Shown here: piece by piece, positions 1 through 7,114 of the stretch
Layout: the number at the start of each line of letters is the position of its first letter
Numbering within the stretch: position 1 is the first letter of the stretch
Source: an uncultured Lachnospiraceae bacterium
GTDB taxonomy: Bacteria > Bacillota > Clostridia > Lachnospirales > Lachnospiraceae
DNA length: 17,221 nucleotides
Assembly (NCBI GenBank): GCA_910585395.1
Contig: CAJUCK010000036.1
Coordinates: 570-17,790, forward strand
Direction of reading: 5' to 3'
Program-made: the position numbers and the translations under genes
Notes under the pieces: model-generated
What the model saw: only the letters and a program-made list of their open reading frames with translations
The model's database searches: none
What the model was told of the DNA's origin: nothing

Positions 1-78
1 CTCTGTCCGGGAATGGTAATCTTCCATCTGGATTACCTTTTTACAACAATTGCATATAATTTTTTCTTCTGTTCTCAT
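1..78 (-). CDS. Small Cys-rich (zinc-ribbon-like) protein, N-terminus only
   Basis: The first 26 codons of a minus-strand gene run off the left edge. The visible protein begins MRTEEKIICNCCKKVIQMED. The start is supported by an AGGGAGG ribosome site 6-7 nt upstream of the ATG at 78. The C-x-C-C cluster close to the start suggests a small metal-binding or zinc-ribbon protein, but the second half of any metal site would lie outside the window. It follows rimI by 88 nt on the same strand and may have its own promoter (see 118-123). I do not know a function; small proteins of this kind are usually left as hypothetical. Confidence 0.6.
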   Translation of the reverse strand, partial: MRTEEKIICNCCKKVIQMEDYHSRTE

Positions 79-117
79 CTGGCTATCCTCCCTGTTGATA
101 AAGCTTTCATAAGCTCT

Positions 118-123
118 ATTATA
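118..123 (-). promoter_or_regulatory. Possible -10 box for the Cys-rich gene
   Basis: The minus strand reads TATAAT here, about 40 nt upstream of the ATG at 78, in the gap after rimI. No good -35 box is visible at 16-18 nt; the best is an A-rich TTAAAAC stretch. The gene could equally be read through from the rimI operon. Confidence 0.35.
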
Positions 124-166
124 ACCCTAAAGGCAACCTCGTTTTAAGTGGGAATTGTAACCATTC

Positions 167-613
167 TTACGCCTCCCATACCATAATCATTCCATCCTCT
201 CTGGGCATTTCATAGAGGTTTTTGCGGATTCCGCAATTTTTAAATCCCAGGCTGCTGTACAGATGAACAGCATTATCATTAGAAACACGTACCTCCAGAA
301 CTATTCTTGTAATCCCTATTCCCCGTGCCTGGCCAAGCAGATGCTTCATCATAGCTCTTCCAATTCCCTGATGATGCTCTGCGGGCATCACTGCGACATT
401 TGTAATTTCTCCTTCTTCAAAAGAACAGTACATTCCACAGTAACCCACAATAGTATTACTTTTTAGGGCTACTATGAATAATGTGTTCTGCTGCATGGCT
501 TGTGCAAATGCTTCTTCCGACCATGGACGGGAAAAAACAGATTGTTCTATTTTCTGTACAAAAGGAATATCTGACTTCTGCATACTGCGAAAATATAATA
601 GCTCTTCTTGCAT
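167..613 (-). CDS. rimI: Ribosomal protein S18-alanine N-acetyltransferase (GNAT family)
   Basis: A 148-residue GNAT enzyme that, by family, transfers acetyl from acetyl-CoA to the N-terminal alanine of ribosomal protein S18. The acetyl-CoA loop is HHQGIGRAM (residues 80-88, Q-x-x-G-x-G/A type), followed by LEVR (106-109) and NAVHLYSSLGF (114-124), the usual RimI C-terminal signature. The frame is open 19 codons further upstream, but that start would lie inside tsaB. The chosen ATG at 613 has GGAGAG five nt upstream and leaves 37 nt after the tsaB stop. The tsaE-tsaB-rimI order is a classic bacterial operon and supports the call. RimI specificity for S18, and not for other proteins, cannot be read from sequence. 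Confidence 0.92.
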   Translation of the reverse strand: MQEELLYFRSMQKSDIPFVQKIEQSVFSRPWSEEAFAQAMQQNTLFIVALKSNTIVGYCGMYCSFEEGEITNVAVMPAEHHQGIGRAMMKHLLGQARGIGITRIVLEVRVSNDNAVHLYSSLGFKNCGIRKNLYEMPREDGMIMVWEA

Positions 614-650
614 AAACGCTCTCCACTCTTCGGCACATTTTCCAAAAATG

Positions 651-1355
651 TCAGGACTGCCCCTGCGCAAGCCGTTCTCTTTCTGCCTGAGACAAACGCA
701 GATAATCTGGCTTATGTTCCGCTGCAGTCTGAATTTTTCCTTCCTGAAAATATAAAAGACCCAGCGCTGCCACGGCCGCTGCCCGCTGCTTATTTAAATG
801 AGCTGGAGCAAACGAATAAGAAACCTTACAGTTTTCCTCAATAAAGGTGCGAAAAACTGCCACTCCATCTCCCAGAAATACCACCGGACAATTCCTCTCA
901 TTGATTTTGCTGATGATTTCCCCTATCTCAACTGCGCACTGAGGCTCGATAACTTCCATAACCCCTTTATGAAACGCATACAATCCGGTATAAGTCTGAT
1001 TTCTTCTGGCATCCATCAGAGGGCATACCAGTTCATGGCTGTTCCAGAGGTTATAGGCCAGCCCCTCCACTGTAGGAACCTGGATCAGAGGCTTTCCCAG
1101 TGCAAATCCCAGACCTTTTGCAGTTGCTGAACCAATGCGGAGCCCCGTAAAAGATCCCGGACCTCCAGCAACGGCAATTGCATCTATTGTGTTCATCTCC
1201 AGCTCAATCATTTTCACAATCTCATCCAGCATTGGAAGTAATGTCTGGGAATGCGTTTTTTTATAATTTACTGTATATTCAGCCAGAAGATTATCTTCTT
1301 CTACCACAGCCACGCTCGCCACGAGACCAGAACTGTCAAGTCCTAATATTTTCAT
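651..1355 (-). CDS. tsaB: tRNA t6A37 threonylcarbamoyltransferase complex subunit TsaB
   Basis: A 234-residue ASKHA-fold protein. TsaB pairs with TsaD and TsaE to transfer threonylcarbamoyl to A37 of ANN-decoding tRNAs in the cytoplasm. It begins MKILGLDSSG and has the family segment GPGSFTGLRIG at residues 65-75; it lacks the metal-binding histidines of TsaD, as expected. The start at 1355 is preferred over one two codons earlier (1361): GGAGG lies 6 nt from 1355 but touches the earlier ATG. The start overlaps the tsaE stop as ATGA, so the two are probably translationally coupled. TsaD is not in the window. Confidence 0.95.
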   Translation of the reverse strand: MKILGLDSSGLVASVAVVEEDNLLAEYTVNYKKTHSQTLLPMLDEIVKMIELEMNTIDAIAVAGGPGSFTGLRIGSATAKGLGFALGKPLIQVPTVEGLAYNLWNSHELVCPLMDARRNQTYTGLYAFHKGVMEVIEPQCAVEIGEIISKINERNCPVVFLGDGVAVFRTFIEENCKVSYSFAPAHLNKQRAAAVAALGLLYFQEGKIQTAAEHKPDYLRLSQAERERLAQGQS

Positions 1356-1795
1356 GTGCATCCTCCATTTTCACTTATGGTAATCTTTCGGTAGTCAAAA
1401 CCTTTTTCCAAATCTTTCTCAATTTTAATTTCCTGATAATTTTCTGGCAAGATTTCCTGAATAAGATTTGCCCATTCAATCATCGTAAGACCCTGACCAT
1501 AAAAATAATCCTCATATCCTATCTCTTCCATCTCTTCGATATCGCCAATGCGGTATACATCAAAATGATAGAAAGGCATGCGTCCTTCTTCATATACCTG
1601 CACAATCGTAAATGTAGGACTGTTGACAGGTTCCTCTATCAAAAGCCCTTTTGCCATTCCCTGAGTGAATACCGTTTTACCGACTCCAAGCTCCCCCACC
1701 AATGTATACACCTGTCCAGGCTGTGCCTGTTCTCCCAGTTTTCTCCCCAGCTCAAAAGTCTCATCGGGAGAAAAAGTTTCTACAATCTGCATCAT
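1352..1795 (-). CDS. tsaE: tRNA t6A37 biosynthesis ATPase TsaE
   Basis: A 147-residue P-loop ATPase that drives the TsaB-TsaD cycle. Walker A is GELGVGKT (34-41), followed by SPTF (59-62), HFDVYR (77-82), EIGYEDYF (91-98) and IEWA (106-109), all characteristic of TsaE. Full length for the family. Two ATG codons lie side by side at 1795 and 1792. The ribosome site, an A/G run with six Gs, sits 2 nt from the first and 5 nt from the second, so 1792 may be the true start. It begins 10 nt after the YcxB-like gene, so its ribosome site overlaps the end of that gene. Confidence 0.95.
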   Translation of the reverse strand: MMQIVETFSPDETFELGRKLGEQAQPGQVYTLVGELGVGKTVFTQGMAKGLLIEEPVNSPTFTIVQVYEEGRMPFYHFDVYRIGDIEEMEEIGYEDYFYGQGLTMIEWANLIQEILPENYQEIKIEKDLEKGFDYRKITISENGGCT

Positions 1796-1805
1796 TTCCC
1801 CCCTC

Positions 1806-2315
1806 TTATATGCTGAAAGGATTTAATTTGAGCCTGAATCCTTCCAGATGATTTACTGCAAGCCCTACAATCGTCTGATACTTTTCTCCCGCTGCTTCCT
1901 TTGGAATAATATAGGCATTGACCCTGCTGCTGTAAATTAAAAGCTGATTTCTATTAGACACCATTTTATAAATCTGCTTCCATTCCAAATCAGCAGTCTG
2001 TTCTCCCTGAGACACATGCACTCCCTCATCATCTATTTTGTAACGCAGCGCATGTTTCAGAACTTCCGAGGATAAAATCTGCTGTTTAGAACGCAGGTAC
2101 AAGCTTCCTGGCACATATACCAGAAAAACAATCCCCAATATAATATATAAAATTGTATATACAACCTCTACCCTTCCAAAAGTCAGTCCTGCCATCACCA
2201 GCACCCAGATGCCTGCCAGGGTAGCAATCACCCCCTGAAACCCATGGTATGCATGATAAATATTAAAGCGAAACATGTCCTTATCCGTAATGGTTACTTC
2301 AAACTCTGCTGACAT
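1806..2315 (-). CDS. YcxB-like membrane protein
   Basis: A 169-residue protein. A short cytoplasmic N-terminus (about 26 residues) is followed by two closely spaced hydrophobic helices (about 27-47 and 50-72), then a soluble C-terminal half with the pattern YKIDDEGVHVSQG, a central LEWKQIYKM and YIIPKEA. This two-helix plus small beta-rich domain layout is that of YcxB-like proteins of Firmicutes, whose role is unknown. The ATG at 2315 has AAAGGAAG about 7 nt upstream. It lies 10 nt before tsaE on the same strand and is probably the first gene of the operon. No clear promoter is visible; the 38-bp repeats lie directly upstream. Confidence 0.7.
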   Translation of the reverse strand: MSAEFEVTITDKDMFRFNIYHAYHGFQGVIATLAGIWVLVMAGLTFGRVEVVYTILYIILGIVFLVYVPGSLYLRSKQQILSSEVLKHALRYKIDDEGVHVSQGEQTADLEWKQIYKMVSNRNQLLIYSSRVNAYIIPKEAAGEKYQTIVGLAVNHLEGFRLKLNPFSI

Positions 2316-2340
2316 TTTATACTTCCTTTCTTAATCGGCA

Positions 2341-2418
2341 AACTTGATTTTCACGGCACTTTTTAATCATGATCAAGAAACTTGATTTTCACGGTACTTT
2401 TTAATCATGATCAAGAAA
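2341..2418. repeat. 38-bp tandem repeat, two copies
   Basis: Two copies of a 40-base block (2341-2380 and 2379-2418, period 38) differ at one base (C/T at 2357 and 2395). Each copy begins AACTTGATTTTCACGG and ends AATCATGATCAAGAAA. CTTGAT near the start and ATCAAG near the end are inverted repeats, so each copy could fold, and ATCATGAT inside it is a palindrome. The second copy runs over the stop codon and last two codons of the DUF349 gene. It lies between that gene and the YcxB-tsaE operon. Role unknown: operator, mRNA structure or a dispersed repeat family are all possible. Confidence 0.85.
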
Positions 2419-3814
2419 TTTCCATTTCCATACGGTATATTTCCTCTTCCAGTTTGCTGATCTGTTCTTTATTCTCAGATATCCATTCATTTATCTGATT
2501 CTGTTTATCAATATTTCTTGTAACATTCAGGCGCTCCTCCAGATTTTCATTGTTCTGTCTGATATTCTTAATTCTGTTTCTGCGCCGTTCTATTGCCTCT
2601 TGGGTCTTAAGTTTCCATTCAATGTGCCTGGCTTCTGCAGATGCCTTCTTTCCCTGCCAGTATGCGTCCTGAGCCGCACGGAATTGAGACCAGAGCTGAT
2701 CGTCATAATCTTTTCCGCAAAACCCAATTTCTTTCCATTCTTTACCCATTGTCCTCATTTTATCACCAGCTTGAGAACTATAGTCACTGTTCTTAGCATA
2801 TGCCTGTGCCTCTGCAATAAGCGCTGACTTTGCCTGCCGCCTTAATAAAAATTCCCTCTCCCTCTCTTGCCAGGCTTGTTTTCTTTTGGCATAAAAATCA
2901 TCTCGTATACTCTGAAATTCTGCCCACAGTTTGTCATCTTCATCTTTCCCACATGAACCAATTTCTTTCCACTTTGACAACATTTTCTCCAAGCGTTCAT
3001 GCGTCCCGCTCCAATCTGCAGTATGCTTTGCAGCTGCTTTGGATTCCAATATAATTTCCTGTTTCTGCTTTTTCCTCTGATCCATAAGTTTGTGCAGTTC
3101 ATCAAAATATTGGTTCTGACGCTGATAAAATGTCTGCCTGGCATTCTGAAACTCTGTCCAAAGCACATCATTCTCAGAACCTGCATTCCCAATTTTCTTC
3201 CACTGATCCATCAAATCTTTCATTGCGGCAGACGTCGCTTTCCAATTCTCAGAAGACTGAATTTCCTGAGCCTGGGAAATAAGTTTCCGTTTCTGTTCTG
3301 CATTGTGCTGCTGATCCTGGATATATTTTTTGTTTCGGTTATTTCTCTCTGCCAATTCATTATACTGCCGCTTCTGCTGTTGTTCGACAGGCGTATTCAT
3401 ATCAAATTTATTGCTAAAACGCTCTAAAATCTTATCAACCGAAGAAGTGTCATAATGCTTCTGTTTCATCATATTTCTTGCTTCATAAAGCAAATCTTTC
3501 TTTTCCTTAATCTCATTTTCCAGATCTTTTAAAGGATGACGATTCCTGTCTGCTTCTGCTTTGCCATAATCCCCATATTCCTGATGACCACCTTCTGAAT
3601 CTGGATGTCTCCACATAATCATTTGATACATACCATCAATCTCTATGGCAGAAAAATGTCCATGCCCATCGCCTGACACAGGACTTTTGGGCGTTCCATC
3701 TGGATTTTTTGCACCGTAAAGCACATCTATAACTTTTGCGCCTGACTCCGGATGAATCCTTTCTTGTACCTTAGCACATGGATCATTAAAATTTGGAATA
3801 CCATTGTAACTCAT
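2411..3814 (-). CDS. DUF349 triple-repeat coiled-coil protein
   Basis: A 467-residue, highly charged and mostly helical protein. Three DUF349 repeats are visible at about 176-240, 250-320 and 325-395; each carries the core W-K-x-I-G-x-x-G, an LW-x-x-F and then a Y or F (QWKKIGNAG, KWKEIGSCG, EWKEIGFCG). The N-terminal 90 residues are different and hold SPVSGDGHGHFSAIEIDGMY (44-63). The C-terminal 60 residues are coiled coil. No signal peptide or membrane helix, so cytoplasmic. DUF349 has no settled function. The ATG at 3814 has GAGGTAG seven nt upstream. The gene lies alone between the RM cassette and the tsa operon, with its own promoter. Confidence 0.85.
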   Translation of the reverse strand: MSYNGIPNFNDPCAKVQERIHPESGAKVIDVLYGAKNPDGTPKSPVSGDGHGHFSAIEIDGMYQMIMWRHPDSEGGHQEYGDYGKAEADRNRHPLKDLENEIKEKKDLLYEARNMMKQKHYDTSSVDKILERFSNKFDMNTPVEQQQKRQYNELAERNNRNKKYIQDQQHNAEQKRKLISQAQEIQSSENWKATSAAMKDLMDQWKKIGNAGSENDVLWTEFQNARQTFYQRQNQYFDELHKLMDQRKKQKQEIILESKAAAKHTADWSGTHERLEKMLSKWKEIGSCGKDEDDKLWAEFQSIRDDFYAKRKQAWQEREREFLLRRQAKSALIAEAQAYAKNSDYSSQAGDKMRTMGKEWKEIGFCGKDYDDQLWSQFRAAQDAYWQGKKASAEARHIEWKLKTQEAIERRRNRIKNIRQNNENLEERLNVTRNIDKQNQINEWISENKEQISKLEEEIYRMEMEIS

Positions 3815-3986
3815 AGTATACTACCTCATATCTTATATCTATGATAAGATATTTTTCCTTTCTTAAGTAAGTGACCTCAGAATAATCTCTATTTCCCCAG
3901 CAACGTTCCTCATGCTTTTCCTTTTCGTCCACTCCATGAGACTTTAGGAGCTCCCACTTCGGGGATTTATTTAATATGTTTGCCAT
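3786..3986 (-). CDS. Possible 66-aa leader ORF ahead of the DUF349 gene
   Basis: An open frame from an ATG at 3986 covers most of the roughly 215-nt leader of the DUF349 transcript and ends 29 nt inside that gene in another frame. The product begins MANILNKSPKWELLKSHGVD and is charged, with no domain I recognise. Its ribosome site is weak (AGGCA, or GGGGA further off). It could be a translated leader that couples to the downstream start, or just chance in an untranslated leader. Confidence 0.25.
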   Translation of the reverse strand: MANILNKSPKWELLKSHGVDEKEKHEERCWGNRDYSEVTYLRKEKYLIIDIRYEVVYYELQWYSKF

Positions 3987-3998
3987 AGTTTTGCCTGT

Positions 3999-4033
3999 CC
4001 CCTAGTGCGTCTCCCTCGCCGGGGCCCCAGTGC
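3999..4033. other. Short GC-rich block in the DUF349 leader
   Basis: Read on the minus strand it starts GCACTGGGGCCCCGGCGAGG and ends CGCACTAGGGG. It contains the palindrome GGGGCCCC and an imperfect direct repeat GCACTGGGG / GCACTAGGGG, in a region otherwise very AT-rich. It lies directly after the TATAAT box, so it would form the 5' end of the transcript. It resembles the GC-rich remnants left by small repeat elements in Clostridia, but I cannot name a family. Confidence 0.4.
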
Positions 4034-4035
4034 AT

Positions 4036-4064
4036 ATTATAACACATTCTCCGTGCATTTCACC
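4036..4064 (-). promoter_or_regulatory. Probable promoter of the DUF349 gene
   Basis: A perfect TATAAT on the minus strand at 4036-4041. The -35 region at 16-18 nt spacing (GTGAAA / GGTGAA, about 4058-4064) is weak. Transcription would start near 4029, giving a leader of about 215 nt before the ATG at 3814. Confidence 0.5.
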
Positions 4065-4083
4065 TAATTTCTTAAAAGTACAT

Positions 4084-4173
4084 CTAAAATAATTTAATTA
4101 ATATATCCCCCAGACTCCCATCATCTTCCACAGCATCTATCGTCTGTTTCTGCCTGTTCCTTTTTCTGTTCAT
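4084..4173 (-). other. 29-aa out-of-frame ORF over the broken end of res
   Basis: In a frame shifted from res, an ATG at 4173 opens 29 codons ending at a TAG at 4084. The second half of the product, TIDAVEDDGSLGDILIKLF, looks protein-like (acidic turn, then an amphipathic hydrophobic end) and is more natural than the last 13 residues of res. It may be the tail of a foreign gene joined to res by a deletion or rearrangement. I do not recognise the family. Confidence 0.3.
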
Positions 4174-6310
4174 TAATTAAATTTGCTGTTTGGCAGATAA
4201 ACTCCTCTGGACAAGTTCTGAACTGTTCAAACACAGACTTGTTTATTCCTGTCAGAATCAAAAGCACTGTTTTTCTGGTAAGACTGGTCTTCTCTGCCAG
4301 ACTGCCAATGAGATCATACTTTTGTTCTCTGTTCCTGGCTTTTTGCATTTGTGTGGAAATATGAAGCCTGTCATTTAAAGAAGCAATACATTTTCTAACC
4401 CATTCCCCTGTGTCCAAATCCTCTCTATACACAGGCTTTTCCAAATTCTCTCTGTTCTTGGTCTCTTTTTGAGACGCCTGGTACTGTTCAAGATATCTGC
4501 GGGCATTTTCAGGCTGCAGAATGCGGAACGCTGAAATATCTCTGTCTGCCGCTTCTTCTGCCAGTTCCTGCTGCAGGCCCTTTGCAAAATCATCGTAGCT
4601 TTCACTGGCAATCACTGTGAGTACATTGATGCGATGAACCTCCGCTCCAAGAACATCCGCATCCATTCGCTCCCCTTTCTGATTCACACAGAGACGAAGC
4701 CCCCTCCCTACTTCCTGACGCTTACGGACGTCACTGGAACTCTGCTTTAAAGTACAAATCTGAAATACATTGGGATTGTCCCATCCTTCCCGAAGCGCTG
4801 AATGAGAAAAAATAAACCTTACCGGAGATATGTCTGGATCAAGATCCAGCAGCAATTCCTTGTCTCTCATAATCAGATCATAGGCAGACGCATCATTGGA
4901 AACTCGATTTTTCCTGTCATCACCAGCCGCCTGATTTACCATGCGCCCCTTACGGTCTATGGAAAAATATCCATTGTGTGTCTTAGCTGCCGGAATTTTA
5001 GATAAATAATTCCGGTAATCTTCATTCTTTATCTCATCCTGCGCTCTTTCTGCTATTTTCTCATATTCTTCTTCAAATATTGTGGCAAAAAGCCCTTTTT
5101 GTGACAATCCTGTCTCATCGTATGTTCTGTAATTCGCCACCTCATCAATAAAAAACAGTGACAATACCTTGATGCCCTTTGCAAACAGCTGTTTTTCGCG
5201 TTCTAAATGAGACAATATGGTCTCCCGTATTTGAAGCCTCTGCATTTGTTCTGGGCTGATCCTACCCATCACATCTCCAGCCCAAAGTTTTATGCCATTT
5301 TTAAATTCCAGCGAATTATCCTGGATATCTATGTGTTTTACCACAAATCCATTCTCATATGCCCCCACTTTTGCACAGTCCCCAGAATGAGCGTAAAGAT
5401 CAAATCCTACGCTGGCCTTCTGAGTCTTTTGATATATTCCCTGCATACCATTATAGTGAAACTCAATCACAGCTGACGGCAGATCTTCTGAATTCTGAAT
5501 GCGTTCCAGATAGACATATGCATTTCCTGGTTCATAGTCCACCTGCCCAATGCCCTTCACGGCAATCTTCTTTACCAGATGCTTCTTATATGCCTCTATG
5601 GCATCCAAACGGTAAACCATATTGTAAATACTATCTGGTTTATGGGTTGCTGAGTAACGGAGCGTCAGCCATGGATGAAACTCTTTTAAATTCTGCCTGG
5701 TCTGTTTCCCTTCCACAGACTGAGGTTCGTCGATAATGGCAATGGGCCTGGCAGCAGCAATGACGTCTATCGGCCTGCGGCTTTGAAATTCATCAAGTTT
5801 CATATAAATTCTTCTGGCGTCCTTCCCTTTTGCACTGAACGCCTGAGCATTGATAATCATCACATGTAAAAAGCGGTCAGACTGAAAAGAATTTATCTCG
5901 CTCAGCTGAAAAGAATTATAAATAAAATACCGGATCTTTCTGCCGTATTCCTCTGCAAAATGTTCCCGCATTATCTCAAATGATTTGTAAACGCCTTCTC
6001 TTATAGCAATACTTGGTACAATTACAATAAATTTGTTCCATCCATAATGTTTGTTTAATTCAAACATCGTCTTGATATATGTGTACGTTTTCCCCACGCC
6101 AGTCTCCATCTCAACAGTAAGGTTATACCTGCCTTCCAGTCTCGCCGACGGCACAATTCCATTTTCCCGCTGTACCTTATTGAGCTGCTCTAATATTATA
6201 TCATCCGAAAGCTCCGGTATCCCGCCTGCATCTGGGCAGCCCGCAAATACATCAACGACTGCCCTGACTGCCTTTTCCTGAAACTTTTGATGTCTGAACT
6301 GAAGCTTCAC
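4121..6310 (-). CDS. res: Type III restriction Res-like helicase without the nuclease domain
   Basis: A 729-residue superfamily-2 ATPase that resembles the Res subunit of Type III restriction systems, which translocates or slides on DNA and cuts after meeting a second complex. Walker A is METGVGKTYT (68-77), motif II DEPQ (194-197), motif III YSATH (219-223), then FSHSALREGWDNPNVFQ (501-517) and QEVGRGLRL (532-540). Res proteins are usually about 900-1000 residues, with a PD-(D/E)XK nuclease domain after the segment seen here as FICQTANLINEQK (704-716). This one ends 13 residues later. The GTG start at 6310 has AGGAGG 8 nt upstream, 18 nt after the 256-aa gene. It is either a truncated gene or a helicase that works with a nuclease in trans (the gene before it). 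Confidence 0.85.
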   Translation of the reverse strand: MKLQFRHQKFQEKAVRAVVDVFAGCPDAGGIPELSDDIILEQLNKVQRENGIVPSARLEGRYNLTVEMETGVGKTYTYIKTMFELNKHYGWNKFIVIVPSIAIREGVYKSFEIMREHFAEEYGRKIRYFIYNSFQLSEINSFQSDRFLHVMIINAQAFSAKGKDARRIYMKLDEFQSRRPIDVIAAARPIAIIDEPQSVEGKQTRQNLKEFHPWLTLRYSATHKPDSIYNMVYRLDAIEAYKKHLVKKIAVKGIGQVDYEPGNAYVYLERIQNSEDLPSAVIEFHYNGMQGIYQKTQKASVGFDLYAHSGDCAKVGAYENGFVVKHIDIQDNSLEFKNGIKLWAGDVMGRISPEQMQRLQIRETILSHLEREKQLFAKGIKVLSLFFIDEVANYRTYDETGLSQKGLFATIFEEEYEKIAERAQDEIKNEDYRNYLSKIPAAKTHNGYFSIDRKGRMVNQAAGDDRKNRVSNDASAYDLIMRDKELLLDLDPDISPVRFIFSHSALREGWDNPNVFQICTLKQSSSDVRKRQEVGRGLRLCVNQKGERMDADVLGAEVHRINVLTVIASESYDDFAKGLQQELAEEAADRDISAFRILQPENARRYLEQYQASQKETKNRENLEKPVYREDLDTGEWVRKCIASLNDRLHISTQMQKARNREQKYDLIGSLAEKTSLTRKTVLLILTGINKSVFEQFRTCPEEFICQTANLINEQKKEQAETDDRCCGR

Positions 6311-6328
6311 CTTGGCGCCTCCTGTTTA

Positions 6329-7099
6329 TCACTGATTCTCAATATATGTTTTTACAAAGTCCATGTCATATGCATCTCGTATTCTGATACACCTGTACTG
6401 TGTACTGCCCTGCCTCATATTTTTATAATATCCTTTGGAACCGTACATCTCTTCTTTTCCCGCTGCCGCAGTCAGAAACAGTTTCAGAGAATTCTCGCTG
6501 ATATCCTGATAGGTGTGCTCCACTGCTTTTTTATATTCACCATTATCCATATCTGGATTCGTATATTGAAATACTGGACGGATATACAAATCAGACTTCT
6601 TCTCCTGTCTCTTGATTTCATTGGTATACTTGCCGATAATATCATACCTCTGCATAAACTCCCTCAAGCTTGTATGATAACTGCCAGAAGAACGGCTCTC
6701 TATACAGAAATCTCTGCCTCTGTTATTCACCTTTATATCATATTCATTTTCCGCGCTCTTAAAATCAGACCGTTCCAAATCCCAGCGAGATATACTTTCC
6801 AGAGGAAAGCCGCATTCACGATTCAGAAAAATATGTATCGCTGCTTCTGCCATAATGCCCTTAAACTGATTGATTACTTTCTTGGCTGGTTCTCTCATTT
6901 TAGCGTCCTGCCCCTCATCCCTGGTATACTTCGCTTTTTCATCTGCTATCTTATAGCAGTTATTGAGAATAGATTTAACCGGAACGAACTCCACAACGTG
7001 AAATCTTCTGCCTCCTATAATTATTTCATGGTGCAAAAAATAGTCGTGTCCATCTGTCTGCTGATACAATTTATAAAATTCTTTCCCATATTTATTCAT
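6329..7099 (-). CDS. Uncharacterised protein between mod and res, possible PD-(D/E)XK nuclease
   Basis: A 256-residue soluble protein with no signal peptide or membrane helix. I do not recognise a named family. Its central part fits a restriction-endonuclease fold: a helix with KGIMAEAAIH (80-89, E85), then a strand EYDIKV (119-124, D121), a strand FCIESRSS (131-138, E134-x-R136), a helix, and a strand DLYIRPVF (170-177). The E-x-R replaces the usual E-x-K, so activity is not assured. The start at 7099 has AAGGAGA about 6 nt upstream and lies 15 nt after mod; res follows by 18 nt. The tight spacing argues that the three proteins act together. Alternatives are a specificity or accessory subunit, or a self-protection factor. 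Confidence 0.6.
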   Translation of the reverse strand: MNKYGKEFYKLYQQTDGHDYFLHHEIIIGGRRFHVVEFVPVKSILNNCYKIADEKAKYTRDEGQDAKMREPAKKVINQFKGIMAEAAIHIFLNRECGFPLESISRWDLERSDFKSAENEYDIKVNNRGRDFCIESRSSGSYHTSLREFMQRYDIIGKYTNEIKRQEKKSDLYIRPVFQYTNPDMDNGEYKKAVEHTYQDISENSLKLFLTAAAGKEEMYGSKGYYKNMRQGSTQYRCIRIRDAYDMDFVKTYIENQ

Positions 7100-7114
7100 A
7101 TTTATCTCTCCTTT

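Noticed and set aside
1793..1802. C6/G6 run before tsaE as a third phase-variable tract
   Set aside because: Six Gs is the ribosome site itself (a purine run), and too short for efficient slippage.
1178..1816. 212-aa open frame on the + strand over tsaE and tsaB
   Set aside because: It lies opposite two conserved genes with clear motifs and has no recognisable content.
2341..2418. CRISPR-like array
   Set aside because: Only two copies, spaced at 38 bp with no unique spacers, and no cas genes nearby.
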